DNA from: Ooceraea biroi
Lineage: Eukaryota; Arthropoda; Insecta; Hymenoptera; Formicidae
Direction of reading: 5' to 3'
Length of the DNA: 64,000 bases
Assembly (NCBI RefSeq): GCF_003672135.1
Contig: NC_039507.1
Location: 11,594,290 to 11,658,289 of the forward strand
The stretch's first letter is position 1. Every line of letters begins with the position of its first letter. The translations under genes and the position numbers were made by a program. Below, one piece after another: positions 23,120-35,510 of this stretch. The notes beneath the pieces were generated by a model. It worked only from the letters and a program-made list of their open reading frames with translations, had not been told where the DNA came from and ran no database searches.

Positions 23120-23339
23120 CTATAATCTCTCGTGTTTTGTACAGGTTTCTATTTTCTTTAATTCTCTCGCTAAAACTTTTCCATTTATAGACAATTCTTT
23201 CTCTTGCGTAGGAGAAAATGTTTTATTAATAATTAATAAGAATTTGTAATTATTACGTTATTAATAGTTGCCGTATCATACATATATGTACATATGTATA
23301 AAATGACATGTTAGATGAGGTTGCATTATGCATATTTGT

Positions 23340-23800
23340 ATAACTATTTTCATTATTCAGGATTTGTCACATAAAATGGTAGGTGAAATGGATAAAAGCA
23401 GCCGCGTGATGCTCAGGTATTCCTGGAAAAAAAGGATGCCAAATACCATGATCATCGGCACCAGGCCTCGATCACAAACCATAAGAATCGACCGGTGTTC
23501 ATCTAAGCCCGGGCTCAGGATATAACAGGTAAAACAGGTTTGTGGGCGTCCTCCGAGAGCTACCTGCATGACGCTCTTCTCATGGGGTCCCCTTCTATCC
23601 TGGGACTCAGTTTACTACGTGCTTCTCCTCGGAATCTCTGCTCCCTTCCTGTTCCTCTGATGGCAGTTCATGATCCACAAAATCGGACCCCCGATTCTCT
23701 CGGAAGGGAATGCCGAAACGGGAATCCCGTGGATGAAGAGAAGGGGGGGGGGAGCAGTGAAAAGAATAAACGAATGTATGTGCTTGCACTTATGCGACGT
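23340..23800. other. GC-richer block with unassigned open frames
   Basis: This block is clearly richer in G and C than its flanks and open on both strands. The minus frame (23357-23569) contains the hydrophobic stretch GLVPMIMVFGILFFQEYLSI, which could be a membrane helix. On the plus strand an acceptor-like TTTTCATTATTCAG precedes position 23361. I cannot assign either strand to a family. It may be an exon of an unidentified gene or conserved non-coding DNA. Confidence 0.2.
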
Positions 23801-25122
23801 ATATTTCTTTCGTATACGTGTTTACGCGAGTACAGAAAAACTTCTTGTAGAAAAAATACACGTTTAGTTTTGAGTAAATCTATTACATAATAAAAATATG
23901 AAAAATTTATCAAAAATTTGAGCATTCAGGATAAATTATCAAAAAAGATACGTTTAATATTGAAAGTTATAAAATACAATGAAAGTATATAAACATTTTG
24001 TATCTAATGATCATTGAATCTCGAATTTCATAAATATTATAGTGGAAACGAAAAATGCAAATTATATACATATTCTTTGAAAACATTTGTATTAACAAAA
24101 GTAATCATTAAAAAGTTTTATTTAAAAATTCATTTATTATTTTAATGAAATTAAAGACACATTAAAAATACGTTAGAGACATCAAAATTTGTTGGAATTA
24201 AATATAAAATATTAGTGAAGGAACGAATAAAGTTTTTATGTTCTTTCTCTTGCGTAAGAGTCAATTTCTATACAATACTGTATATAGTGAAATAATTATA
24301 TGCGGATGATAATAGTAGGTAATAATGACTAATTAATTTTTTTAATTTTCTTATTATTCATATTGATTAAAACATATATTGAAAAACATATATTGAAGAA
24401 GTTTCTATAAAGTGAATCAGTTTTACGACGTATTTTTTGATATTTTATTATAATTCTAGTAGAAACTTACTACAGTCGCGCAAGTAATAAACTTTTTAAA
24501 TAATTGTAATATGGACAGAAACATATAATACATTTAGATAGCCTTTAATGGTAGTTGTTTGAAAAAACGCAATCTTTGTTTCTCTTAAATGAATTCTATG
24601 CATTGTTACAATTTTTAAAGTTTTACGATAGTTTTGCTAAAGCAGTTTAACTGCACGAGAAATGTTAAATAGTGAAATTATATGAAATTGTCATGCTAAG
24701 ATTGAAGATTTCATGATATGCGTAAAAATCTTGAAGTTTCGAATGTAAGCAAAATCTCTGAAAAAAGGCGTGGTTGCAAGATATAAGATGTCGCTTACAA
24801 CTATCTCATAATCAGCAATTATTCTTCGTTAATATTTTTAAGTTTTCGTCAAAAACTTGATATATTTTATGAGATTCTCTTTATAGACAACATTTATATC
24901 CCAAGTACCTTCTTCAATATAATAATTTTACAGTAATAATACTTCTAAGGTAATACTTTTAAAAGTACTTTTAAAAGTACAAAAAATGGAATTAGAAATT
25001 TAATGTGGAAAAATACAGAACTGTGTCTAAGCTGCTTGAGAACTGTTTTCGTCGTTTAAGGGAAATATTCAACATACTATTCTTTCACATGTATTATTAA
25101 GTGCCGCCAGGATATTTAATAA
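23801..25122. other. AT-rich non-coding stretch
   Basis: No gene, repeat family or strong hairpin was recognised apart from a short AAAGTACTTTTAAAAGTAC palindrome near 24960. Confidence 0.55.
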
Positions 25123-25902
25123 TGAACACAAGAGTATGATACGACCAAAACTGGCAAAGAAAACATTTGTTTATTACAAAGAAATACACGACGTTTCGGC
25201 CATCTTTCTGGCCCTTATTAAGTGTCAAATACATAAGTCACATTCTGTAAACCGAAAAGAAAACCATAAGTTAATAACATGATACAATGTATATTAACAT
25301 GGTGGAAAAAACAATGAATACTGTTGGTTATTAACGAGAAAAACCACAAAAAGTACTTACTAACAGAAAGCAACTTATAACACAGATCAATGTTATCAAT
25401 GGAGTAATGTCAACATTTTGCATCATGAAACGCATACGAAAAGGAAGGAAGTCGCTGAGATGTTCTTTATTAAGAGAGATAAAAATGTTATCAACATGCA
25501 GAAGGACACGAAAAAGTGGCCTTGTATTTACGATCCTATTTTGATGACTACTTAGCGACTTCTCTGTCCTCTCTATCACTTGTTTGTTGTCTTCTGTGAA
25601 GCACGGATATGTTCTTGCGAAGAGATATGTAACATTGATCTGTGTTATAAGTTGCTTTCTGTCAGTAAGTACTTTTTGCGATTTTTCTCGTTAATAACCA
25701 ACAGTATTCATTGCTTTTTCCACCATGTTAATATACATTGTATCGTGTTGTTAACTTATGGTTTTCTTTTCGGTTTACAGAAAGTGACTTATTTATTTGA
25801 CACTTGATAAGGGCCAGAAAGATGGCCGAAACGTCGTGTAGTTCTATATAATAAACAAATGTTTTCTTTGCCAGTTTTGGTCGTATCATACTATTGTGTT
25901 CA
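25123..25902. mobile_element. Foldback element with 275-bp arms
   Basis: The left arm 25123-25398 and right arm 25630-25902 are inverted copies with few differences. They start TGAACACAAGAGTATGATAC and include GGCCGAAACGTCGTGTA. A 230-bp spacer separates them. The spacer contains a short minus-strand frame that matches no transposase I know. No target duplication is visible. It may be a non-autonomous foldback transposon or an inverted duplication of one element. Confidence 0.7.
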
Positions 25903-27684
25903 ATACTATTCTTTATTTTCCAAAATATAATATAAAATTTATGGAAAATATTTAAATTAAATCTGAAACTATTAAATTCAAGTTTTATAACATAAATGAT
26001 TCCAAGATATATCTCTTAAAATTATTTAAAATTATTTTGTAACTATTTGTTATAAAATATTTTATTTTATTTAAATTGTACAGTATTACAAAATCTTAAA
26101 ATTTTATTCTTTGATATTTTCTAGTCTTCTTATCTGATTTTTATTTCTCTCTCTCTTCCTCTCTCCTGTTTTCTTATATTTAATGAAAATGTATTTAATA
26201 TATCTCAGAAATTTAGTACTTAAAAATTTATAAGCCTGAGAGTGGAAAAAACCGGCTAACTTTGAATCTCTTGGATATCAAATGTTAAATCTTCTTTTTT
26301 GATGTATGCACGAAAATAGGAGAAAGAATCCGAATCTCCGAGTTCATTGTGGATCATCATCCATGCGAGAAGAAAAAGGAAACTAACTCTATTCTTACCA
26401 CACGCATTCTTACCGTCTTGTATGCCTGCTCCATGATTAATATCATGTCAGGTGCTGTACTATAACAAAATGATTAAAGACACTGTTAGCTCTTAGTAAA
26501 AGTGTAAGTTCTGGACAGTAAAGTTAAGTAAAAAACTTTGATGTAGCAAATCTGATTTGATTATTTTTTAAAGTTGTTATTTTTTAAATAAAACTTAATT
26601 TTTTTAATAATTTGTTTTATTTTACTCAATACTTTATTTACATACAATCCACACACACACGCGCACGCACGAACAATTAAAGTTCCTTGGAAATATGATA
26701 TCGATGTTGAAGATACAAAGCAAAAAAAACATTTTGTATTTTTGCTCAAAATAATCCTCATTTAAAGTTTTATCCTGAAAGTAAATATATCTATGTGTAA
26801 AGTTAACAAATTGTTGTGTTGAATTTTATATTTAAACTTTATAATCAACTAATCAAATGTTAAAATAATATATTTCATATGTGATAATAAGAATCTCACT
26901 TTGTTGTTGATCATGCAGTTAAATCAATCTGTTTCAAATATTAACGCGACGATGACGCGCAGTGCGACATTGTGCGAACCGTACAATTAACATTGACTAT
27001 TTATTTTATACATTTATATAAACTGGATAACGTCTGCCGTTTTGTTTGTTGATATGTCACTTGATTATATTTAATTAATTTTCTTACATAATAAAATTAA
27101 AAACGATTATATATTTGAACTGTTGTTATAGTTGCCATAACAAAATGTAGATATTATTTCAAGATGAACATTTTGTGGATCTGTGTTGGACGCCAATTAG
27201 GATACCACCTTTTTTAAAACTAATAACCCAAAATTAATTCAACAATCTCAAAAATATGGTCTGAAATACTAAATACTATTTTTTATTAAATCAAGTCTAT
27301 TTTGTATTTACTGAAGTCAATGCTGTGCAGATGTCATGCATCTTTCATATTCAAAGGTTTTCTATCCTATTAAATTATCACACAAAGCTGCAGATATCTA
27401 TGTATTATTATTTTTATTAAAAGTGAAAAATGAAGTATATATCCCAATTGTTGTCATAAAGATTTTGTTTGTCTTCTTCAGTTCAAATTGACATTAATTC
27501 TCCTTTTTGCACTACAACTTGTTTCGTACAACAACTGTAGCTGCAAAAACTTATGATAACCTAACATATGAAATGTATTATTTTGTGGTTCTTCTATTTT
27601 TGACATATGTTTATCTCAGGAAATAAAGAATATATATTAGTTCTAAGAATAGAATACTTATTGCTTAATTTTTTTCAATAAGTG
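25903..27684. other. AT-rich non-coding stretch
   Basis: No gene is recognised apart from a possible micro-exon near 26414-26459. A CACA/CGCACG microsatellite lies near 26650-26670. Confidence 0.5.
26414..26459 (-). CDS. Possible micro-exon, unidentified
   Basis: On the minus strand a pyrimidine-rich TTTTGTTATAG acceptor precedes 41-46 bases that end at a GTAAGA donor (exon end 26414). One frame reads APDMILIMEQAYKT without a stop. Both splice signals are reasonable and the intervening sequence is less AT-rich than its flanks. No parent gene is identified, and such patterns occur by chance in tens of kilobases. Confidence 0.15.
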
Positions 27685-28190
27685 TACACAGTTGAACAAT
27701 TTGTGTTAAATTTAACAGATATCACATGTCCCAAACGGTCCACATAAATTTTTGTTTTAATTTAACATAATATGGATATGTTAAATGGTGACACTAATAT
27801 TATGTTAATATTTTAACCCAAAATGAATGCAAACTGCGAAGTAATTTGAAATAAATTTTATGTAAAATCAACATATTTTTAATGATAAAATTAACTTGAA
27901 AAAAAAGTTATTTTTACATACATCTTTACTCTCAACATAGTTTTCTGTAAAGTTTAACAGATAAAACTTGTCACTAATAATACGGAACATATCTATTGTG
28001 TAAAATTAAAAATAGGTGCACAATGTGTAATTTTTACACTTTTTTTTAGTTGTTTTAAAAATTTAACACTTGAGTTGAATTAACACAACAGCAACATGTT
28101 AAATTAACACATGAATGTGTTAAATATTTAACACAAAAATGTTAACCGGCATATTTTTTAACAAGAAAACACAAATTTTCCAACTGTGTA
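27685..28190 (-). mobile_element. TIR element, 506 bp, copy 2 (inverted)
   Basis: The reverse complement of the element at 22615-23119, with only scattered substitutions. Its ends are TACACAGTTGAACAATTTGTG and ...TTTTCCAACTGTGTA. There is no coding capacity. The two copies, 4.6 kb apart in opposite orientation, could pair as a long stem. Confidence 0.8.
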
Positions 28191-28296
28191 TGTATATTTT
28201 ATTTTATATTTTTTATATCCTGAGATTTTCAAATTATAATTAAAAATTTTTTATTGTCCATATAATTGCTTCCTTATTAGAATACATTATATTATA

Positions 28297-28764
28297 CAGG
28301 GTGTGAATTGTGTATGAAGCGCTCGTAAGCGGGTAGAACGCATCGAACTGAGAAGAAAAGTCCTTTACCGTTTTGAAATTTTCGCAATAGTTGACGAGTT
28401 ATTAATTATTAAAAATCGCTATATTAGTCCGGCCTACCGTCGAATGCAAGCGCGCGGCGAGATGCGACCGCCTAGAGATCAAAGTTGTTAGGCGCGCGGG
28501 GAATTGTTTATTACAAGTGGCAATGGCTAGACAGGAGCGACTTGTAATAAACAATTCTCCGCTTGCCTAGCAACTTTGATCGCTAGGCAGTCGCATCTCG
28601 CCGCGTGCTTGCATTCGGCGGTAGGCCGGACTAATATAGCGATTTTTAATAATTAATAACTCGTTAACTATTGCGGAAATTTCAAACGGTAAAGGACTTT
28701 TCTGCTCAGTTCGATGCGTTCTACCCGCTCACGAGCGCTTCATACACAATTCTGGGACACCCTG
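28297..28764. mobile_element. Palindromic CAGGGTG MITE, 468 bp, copy 1
   Basis: Ends CAGGGTGTG.../...GGGACACCCTG at TA dinucleotides (28295-28296 and 28765-28766), as in the Tc1/mariner superfamily. Almost the entire sequence is an inverted repeat of about 220 bp per arm, centred near the unpaired ATGGCTAGACAGGAGC. Arms contain AAGTCCTTTACCGTTTTGAA and GGCCTACCG blocks. No protein is encoded. Copy 2 at 56072-56544 is very similar. Confidence 0.88.
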
Positions 28765-28788
28765 TATATTTTTTCAATTTTTTCTATA

Positions 28789-29188
28789 CAAAGTGTTTCA
28801 TAACTCCTTACCTTCCCGTTAATGGCGTATAGTTTGGACTTAGCTCAATCGAAAAGTCCTATACCATAATAATAATCAAGTTATTAACGATTGATATTAA
28901 CGTATGAGAGCGCGGATCGTGCAACGAAACTTTGTAGCGATGGGGATGGAGTGGGAATGGTCTCGCGAATCATCGCACGCTTTCTGACATCACTGCCTCC
29001 ATCGCGCCTCACTGTGCCCTCCTACCGACGGCCTCGCTGCATGAGCTGCACGCTCTCATACGTTAATGTCAATAGTTAATAACTCGGTTATTATTGCGAA
29101 AAGCGCAAAATGGTACAGGACTTTTCGACTCAGCTAAGTCCTAACTATACGCCATTAACTGGCAGTAAGGGAGTTATGAGACACCCTG
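28789..29188. mobile_element. CAGGGTG-type MITE, family B, copy 1
   Basis: Ends CAAAGTGTTTCATAACTCC (degenerate left end) and GAGTTATGAGACACCCTG, with TA on both sides. The TIRs reach inward about 130 bp (GGCGTATAGTTTGGACTTAG, GAAAAGTCCT). The centre, around 28930-29010, resembles a hAT-type MITE that is also in the copies at 59.65 and 63.65 kb. No coding capacity. Confidence 0.8.
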
Positions 29189-29267
29189 TATAAGTATGAT
29201 CTGAAAACCGAAAGCGAATAACACAAATAATAAGTACAAATACATATAATGTAAGATTCTGCATATA

Positions 29268-29846
29268 CAGGGTGGCCCATTTTAATTTATACAGTCGATT
29301 TTTTAAAAAACTAAAAGAGATACGAAAAAATGTTTCAGACAGACATGTCACGATTTCGAGGGGGACATAAGATGATACCATTGGTTTGACCTTGAATAGT
29401 CGTTTGAAGGTCACGCGAAGATCACCTTCAATTTCTTAAATTGAAACCCCAACTTTTTATTGCAGATTCTTATTCTCCATCGAAAAGTAAGTAACTTTTG
29501 TCTGAAACATTTTTCCGAAAAATGTCATCTTATGTCCTTAAAATGATCTTCAAGATGAGTTTTGAGGACATTTTAAGGACATAAGATGACATTTTTCGGA
29601 AAAATGTTTCAGACAAAAGTTACTTACTTTTCGATGGAGAATAAGAATCTGCAATAAAAAGTTGGGGTTTCAATTTAAGAAATTGAAGGTGATCTTCGCG
29701 TGACCTTCAAACGACTATTCAAGGTCAAACCAATGGTATCATCTTATGTCCCCCTCGAAATCGTGACATGTCTGTCTGAAACATTTTTTCGTATCTCTTT
29801 TAGTGTTTTAAAAAATCGACTGTATAAATTAAAATGGGCCACCCTG
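29268..29846. mobile_element. Palindromic CAGGGTG MITE, 579 bp
   Basis: Ends CAGGGTGGCCCATTTTAATT/AATTAAAATGGGCCACCCTG with TA on both sides (29266-29267, 29847-29848). The two arms of about 280 bp are nearly perfect inverted copies with a very short centre near 29550-29570. Inner blocks (CACCTTCAATTTCTTAAAT, AGGTCACGCGAAG) resemble the TIR of the 2.1-kb IS630-like element at 56814-58922, so this is probably a non-autonomous relative. The same peptide appears as a reading frame in both arms (29145-29414 - and 29700-29909 +) only because of the palindrome. Confidence 0.88.
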
Positions 29847-29848
29847 TA

Positions 29849-31831
29849 TATACATGTGTGTGTGTATCTGTTTGTGTCTCTTTTGACATTTTCATCTCTT
29901 TACGAATAAATATAAAAAATGTAAAAATAACAACTGTTCCGAAAAAACTGTTTTTTTTTACCATCATAAACGAAAATATTAGCATATGAATGTCCATATA
30001 TCAGTTGAGTGTCCGTTGTCATTAATATAGATTCGATTATTAGAGAGAGAATAGTTGAATAAACAAAAACTAACTTTTTCTGATTAATTTCACGTAAAAA
30101 AAACTCTATAAAAAAGTAAGAAGCTTTTAACTTTCATTGTTCGAATAATGTGACTTTTTGTTTCTCTACATTTGTGCTACAATCTTTGCGAATAAGGAAA
30201 ATCACGCGGATTAGCATACATAATATAATGCGGTAAAACGCGCGCGCGCGCGAGAGAGAGGGAGGGGGGAGGGAGAGGGAAAAGCATAAAAAGAATGATC
30301 AGATACAGTATTCGCACGCGACGATTATTATTAAACTTATCCTTACTTCGTGAACACGTGTTTTTCCATACGAGCATAATATAAAAAAACTGGCGTTTGT
30401 CGTCTTCCTCTCATCAGCACACGTTGACCGCGTAGTTTCCACGAGAGAACGATGATAAAAATAAAAAGAGTTCCTTTGCGAGTGATCCTCGCACGGATGA
30501 TTGAGGATTAATAACGACAGGATGAACTTTAACACGCAGCTAGCATTTATCCCGTAAGCAGTTATCGTCGAAGTGAGAGAGGACGAAGCGAGTTGTCGGC
30601 GGCGGGGATTCTCCCTTTTGAAAGGCCAAGCCGAGTAAAGATCGATGGATCGACAGAGCACAGTATCCGCGAATGTATCCTGCGGACTCCGTCCTCCGTG
30701 TCCCTTATTAGTCGATATTCTTGGATGTTGCATAATGCAGTGAAGGGATAGAAAGGAATTATTATTTTCCATTTTATGCACTTGAGGAATTAATCAGAAC
30801 TGTACGATCAGAGCATGTGTAAGGAAAATTTGAAAACGATACATAAAACTGACAAGCGTTCTTTTGGCGAACACTCCATGGTTTTCTGGCACGAGACATT
30901 CTGTTTTTACATTAAATCGATCGCAAGACTTGTAACTTTTTATGTTTTGTAAAAAACTGGAAATGACAAATTGATATTAATGAACGTTAAATACATTAAT
31001 ATACTATGATCTAAGAATTTCCTAATTTTTTAAATAATTTTTAGTGTATCGCACAGATTTAATATAGTCATTCATGTAAGAAGATCGGACAAAACAGTAT
31101 CCGTATTTGTAGTATTAAATATTCTACTAGTCTTTTGAAATAATTTACTATTTCATTTTCTCTCTTCCGAGGAAACATTTATAATCTATCGTTATTCAAA
31201 GTTGGCTTTTTGGGATGCTTGATGCAACTTTCAATAGAAATATATTTCAATATATTTCAAATATACCTCAAGAATTTACGTCTAGCGGCTTGAGGAAAAG
31301 ATCGCGTATTCGTGATTTATGGTAGACCTACATTGATTTTATAATGCGATACACGCGCTTTCACGGATCTTGCGTCGTCTTCTCATTTAAATGCACGATT
31401 ACTTAATGCTGGCTGATGGAGCTCGCAGTTTAATTATTTATTCTTTAATATATGCAAAATATGTAATTCTATTGAAATTTTATTAAATATCAGTTAATTT
31501 GTGTATTCCGATTGTTTAATAGTTTATAACAATAAATTGCAAGGTTACATCTTAAAATAAAGTATTAGGTTATATTAATTTACAATATGTTCTAAATATT
31601 ACTCTACATATGTATTAAATATATTTTCTATTACATATTAAGTAAAGTACTTGTATCTCGAAATGCCAAATTGCTTTGTCAAAAAATAGTTCACTCAAGA
31701 ACTGTTGCCTCTTGGAAACAGTTATATAAGAATTGCTGCGTACACTGCAAATCTAAATGTGTTTATTTTTACATATTAAAATATTAAAATCGTATAGTTA
31801 CTTTTTATGCATTAATACATGCATTATTCTA
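29849..31831. other. Non-coding stretch with one GC-richer island
   Basis: A CG/GA low-complexity tract lies at 30238-30280. The GC-richer island at about 30290-30780 contains a 160-codon minus-strand frame with no family features, so I leave it uncalled. The rest is AT-rich. Confidence 0.5.
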
Positions 31832-32076
31832 TTGGGTTCACCAAAATTCAGACGTTAACTTTGTATTAATTTTTAATAAAAAGTTTTGCGTTTTGCTAAA
31901 AAAATCAGCACGGACTTGAGGTCAACACAGTTTCATCGTTGTCCATGATCATATACAAGATTGCTCGTAATTACTTAGTTGATGAATAATTTATAATACC
32001 AAATATTTAATAATAAAGTAAACTTTGACACAAAAATCGAACCAAAATTTTCGACCAAAATTTTCGATTGACTCAA
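31832..32076. mobile_element. Internally deleted mariner relic
   Basis: The left end TTGGGTTCACCAAAATTCAG and the right end (reverse complement TTGAGTCAATCGAAAATTTT) resemble mariner termini and lie next to TA. About 245 bp remain, with no transposase. A related right end occurs near 5090-5190. Confidence 0.55.
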
Positions 32077-34391
32077 TACATACTTGAATCGGCAGGGTAA
32101 TTCCAGTTTTATATCGATTTTGTGTATTGCCGTTTTCTGTTACATGTGAGGTATGAGTTTACATAATTTTGATATAACACGTTTGCGATCGATGGATTGG
32201 CGTTAATAATATAAAACCTGGATTGACGAGGAGAGAAAGTGTCCTTTTCGCTTTAAGCTACGTTCACACGCATCTCAAACTCGCTGCCATGCCGTGGTAA
32301 ATGGCGTGGCTCGCTCGCGGGCGCGTAAACGCATGCAGGTCCAAACTTATATAATCGGTTACGGTAACACCGGAGTTATAGCAATCTCCGAGTAGTCGCG
32401 ACGGCAGGCGTAAGAGCAGGTAACCCAATTCCGCATTGACCGGACGTGCTGGTGTGCGCTGTTTAGCGTGTTGCCGCATACCCGCTCGCGGAGGAAAGTG
32501 TGCGCGCTCAGAAGAACGAGAAGGCGGTTAGCGTACATCGTTGCTCTCATGGGATATTACCTCTGTTGGGCTCGAAACGTGTTTGCTGTTACTGAACTCC
32601 TTCAATTTTATATCCGTTCCGGAGAATGATACATGTTGCTGGAGACCTTTTCTTTAAAGTTCCGTATTTAATGGATGCGTCCAGTTTAATAAATATTTTG
32701 TTCGATGAAGTGATTTGCAATTATATTAGTGATTGACTTGGAATAGAAATTTGAAAATTGATAAAATAAAAAATATAAATCGATAAAAGATATAAGATCG
32801 AGATCATTATCAAAATAACTAAATATTTTTTCTGAAGGATATGATTGAAAGATGTTCTTTATGGAATATAATCAATTTCGTGCGCTCAGATATGTTATAC
32901 AGCATAATATTTGGTTATTTTTACTATTAAATTATGTGCATGCAATGCACAATCGTACTATACATAAGAAAAAAACAGCCATAATTTTAATGAAATTATT
33001 AATACGTATTTGTACGATAGGTTTACTATTGTCAAGGAAGTTCTGTTTGCCCAAGAACCTATGCCGTATGACATTTTGACATACCTGAGCGCATGAAATT
33101 TCAATTCTCTTTGTATTTTAATTGATTTTCATTGAAATACTATTAAAAGCTATTATAATCTTAACATTTTCATATTAGAATTTTTGTCTCTGAAGTCTCA
33201 CAGACTCTACTCTTAAAATTATTATTGGTGGATACTCTGTATATATGTATTTTTTAAGTAAAACTAATCTGATAAAAAGAATTATTTTTGAACAAGAATA
33301 TATATATGATTTATAATAATAATAATATTGTCGTAGGTATGTAATTTTTTTTCTCGCGTAACAACACAACTTTTGAACTTGCGCTCGTCTTGTTTGAATT
33401 CGTTTTATTCTTTCCGATCAATTTTACTTCTCCTTTTTTGTTATTATGTGTTTTTCTCATCAAGAAATACGGTAGTGTCTTGTAAAAGTAAATTTATGTA
33501 TCAGCAGCAGCTGTGTCATTTAAGTTTCTGATTAAATATAATTAATTGATAGCAAATACATGAAGCATATCAGAAAAGTGTCTCTTTTTTGCTCGACATA
33601 TTCTTTGAACAAAAATACTTATAATACGAAGTCCAATGTTATTAAAATTTTTACATAACATTTCTAAGACATTTGTTTATTGTATTTTTATTTAAAAGTT
33701 CTTATACATTCTAAAATTTGTAGATCGTTCTGACACAGTTTGCAACTGATTTTGATACGTATCAATATAGAAAGCGAAGTTATGGAGAAACTATAAAATT
33801 TAAAATATTTTGGAATATATGTGCACATAGAGAACTTTGAATGTTTGATTTGTTAATAATACTTGTCTAAATACTTAAGTCTACTAAAAAATGTCTATAA
33901 TTATAGAATATTCGCAACATAATCAATATTAAGAAAATAAGTAACGTATAATATTAGAATTAAACATAAGTTGTCCGGGTCACACACAGGCAATAATTTA
34001 AGTTTTCCGATTTTTTAAATTAAAATATATTGTATTATTTATTTGATTTATATAAAGAAGTATTGCTAAAAAACCGCAAAATTTATGTTATATTACAATT
34101 CAATATTAGTTTTATATCAGATCTTTTATAATTAATAAATAATATATCGTTTTTTATATACAATTTATATATTATTAATTAATTAAAAGTTATAATTAGA
34201 ACCTGATACTGCATCCGCTACATGTTTCATTAACTGATTTTGCACTAACTGATTACTACTTATTCCGATATTAATATTTTATATTGCAAATTAGTTTCAA
34301 GAAGCGATATCATTTATATATATGTAATAATATATCTAATAGTATGGCAATGTTGTTCGATTTGATAGCACTATGTTAGTCAGCAGCTGAA
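32077..34391. other. Non-coding stretch
   Basis: A GC-richer island at about 32240-32600 has no convincing gene signal. The remainder is AT-rich with nothing recognised. Confidence 0.5.
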
Positions 34392-34455
34392 TTCGACTCA
34401 GCTATAAGTCTAAACTATACGTCAATGGGGAAGTAAGGAGTTATGAAACACCCTG
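34392..34455. mobile_element. Terminal fragment of family B MITE
   Basis: This 64-bp piece (CGACTCAGC...GTTATGAAACACCCTG, then TA) matches the right end of the element at 28789-29188. The rest of the element is missing. Confidence 0.75.
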
Positions 34456-35510
34456 TATATATTCAATGTTTGCGTATTATTATTTTGTTCAACGCATTAA
34501 TTATTATTAATTATAGAATAGTAAAACAATAAATGTCATGTTACACATCATATTGTCTATGAAAATATGCTTGCCCACGAAATGTGAAAAAAATAGATTA
34601 TAAATTATAAATTATAGATTATAAAGTGTAAATGCGTGAGTCCAATGTAGTTATATGGACATTTTTTTACAAAGATGCCATATTTTTTTACATTTAATAA
34701 TACATGTTCAAAAACAAAATTGAATAACGTTTCTCGTTATGTACTGTATATTTTTTATTAATATGTTTTATTTGACACACATAAGTAATATACATATAGT
34801 ATATAAATAAGTATATAAAAATCATAAATTATATATAAATCAAATATTCTATAATTTATATATGTTATATCACGCGCGCGCACACAAAGTAATTTAGAAA
34901 TAATTTATATATTGTATAATATATGTGTGCATACGCTTTCATATGTTTGCATTGTTTAAAAAGATTTTTCAGGAAAAGAGCAATTTGTATCTTACAAACT
35001 ATTATAATCTTTTTTGAAATTAAATCTAAATTATTTATAAACGAATAAGAAAATTTACTTGATGCAAATATAATGTATATTAATACTGAGAAGAGAAAAT
35101 TATACCCATTTAATTATACACATTCTGCAACTTAGAACAATCAAATAATAATCAAGAACAATCAATAAGGAGTGTACATTTAAGTTTGATAAGAGTTTTA
35201 TCCATTCTTGAACATTTGCGATAATATACAAGTTTATATGTATATATTTTTTGTAGTATATATTTTTTATTATATATATTTTTATAGTATATATTTTTTA
35301 TTATATATATTTTTATAGTATCTATGTTTTACTATTGCAAATACATTAAACGATACAAAATGTTAAAATTTCCTCTATTAAATATTATATACTTTTAATT
35401 AAATAAATTAGATATTTAAGATAAAAATGTTTACAAAAGTTTTATTGTTTAAATAAAGTAGGACTATCAAAAATTATTTCCATATTAAATTATTGATAAT
35501 TATGCAGAGA
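34456..35510. other. AT-rich stretch with tandem repeat
   Basis: At 35253-35326 a unit of about 31 bp (TAGTATATATTTTTTATTAT...) repeats a little over two times. A CGCG/CACA tract lies near 34873. Nothing else is recognised. Confidence 0.6.

Noticed and set aside
22587..23132. 16-bp near-identical flanks as target duplication of the 22.6-kb element
   Set aside because: The left copy is separated from the terminus by 12 bases and the opposed copy at 27.7 kb shows no comparable flank.
29145..29909. Two frames with the same peptide start, one on each strand
   Set aside because: They lie in the two arms of the 579-bp palindrome, so identity follows from the inverted repeat and not from a gene pair.
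30299..30781. 160-codon minus-strand frame
   Set aside because: No recognisable motif, low-complexity composition in parts, and no conserved neighbours; kept only as a note on the GC-richer island.
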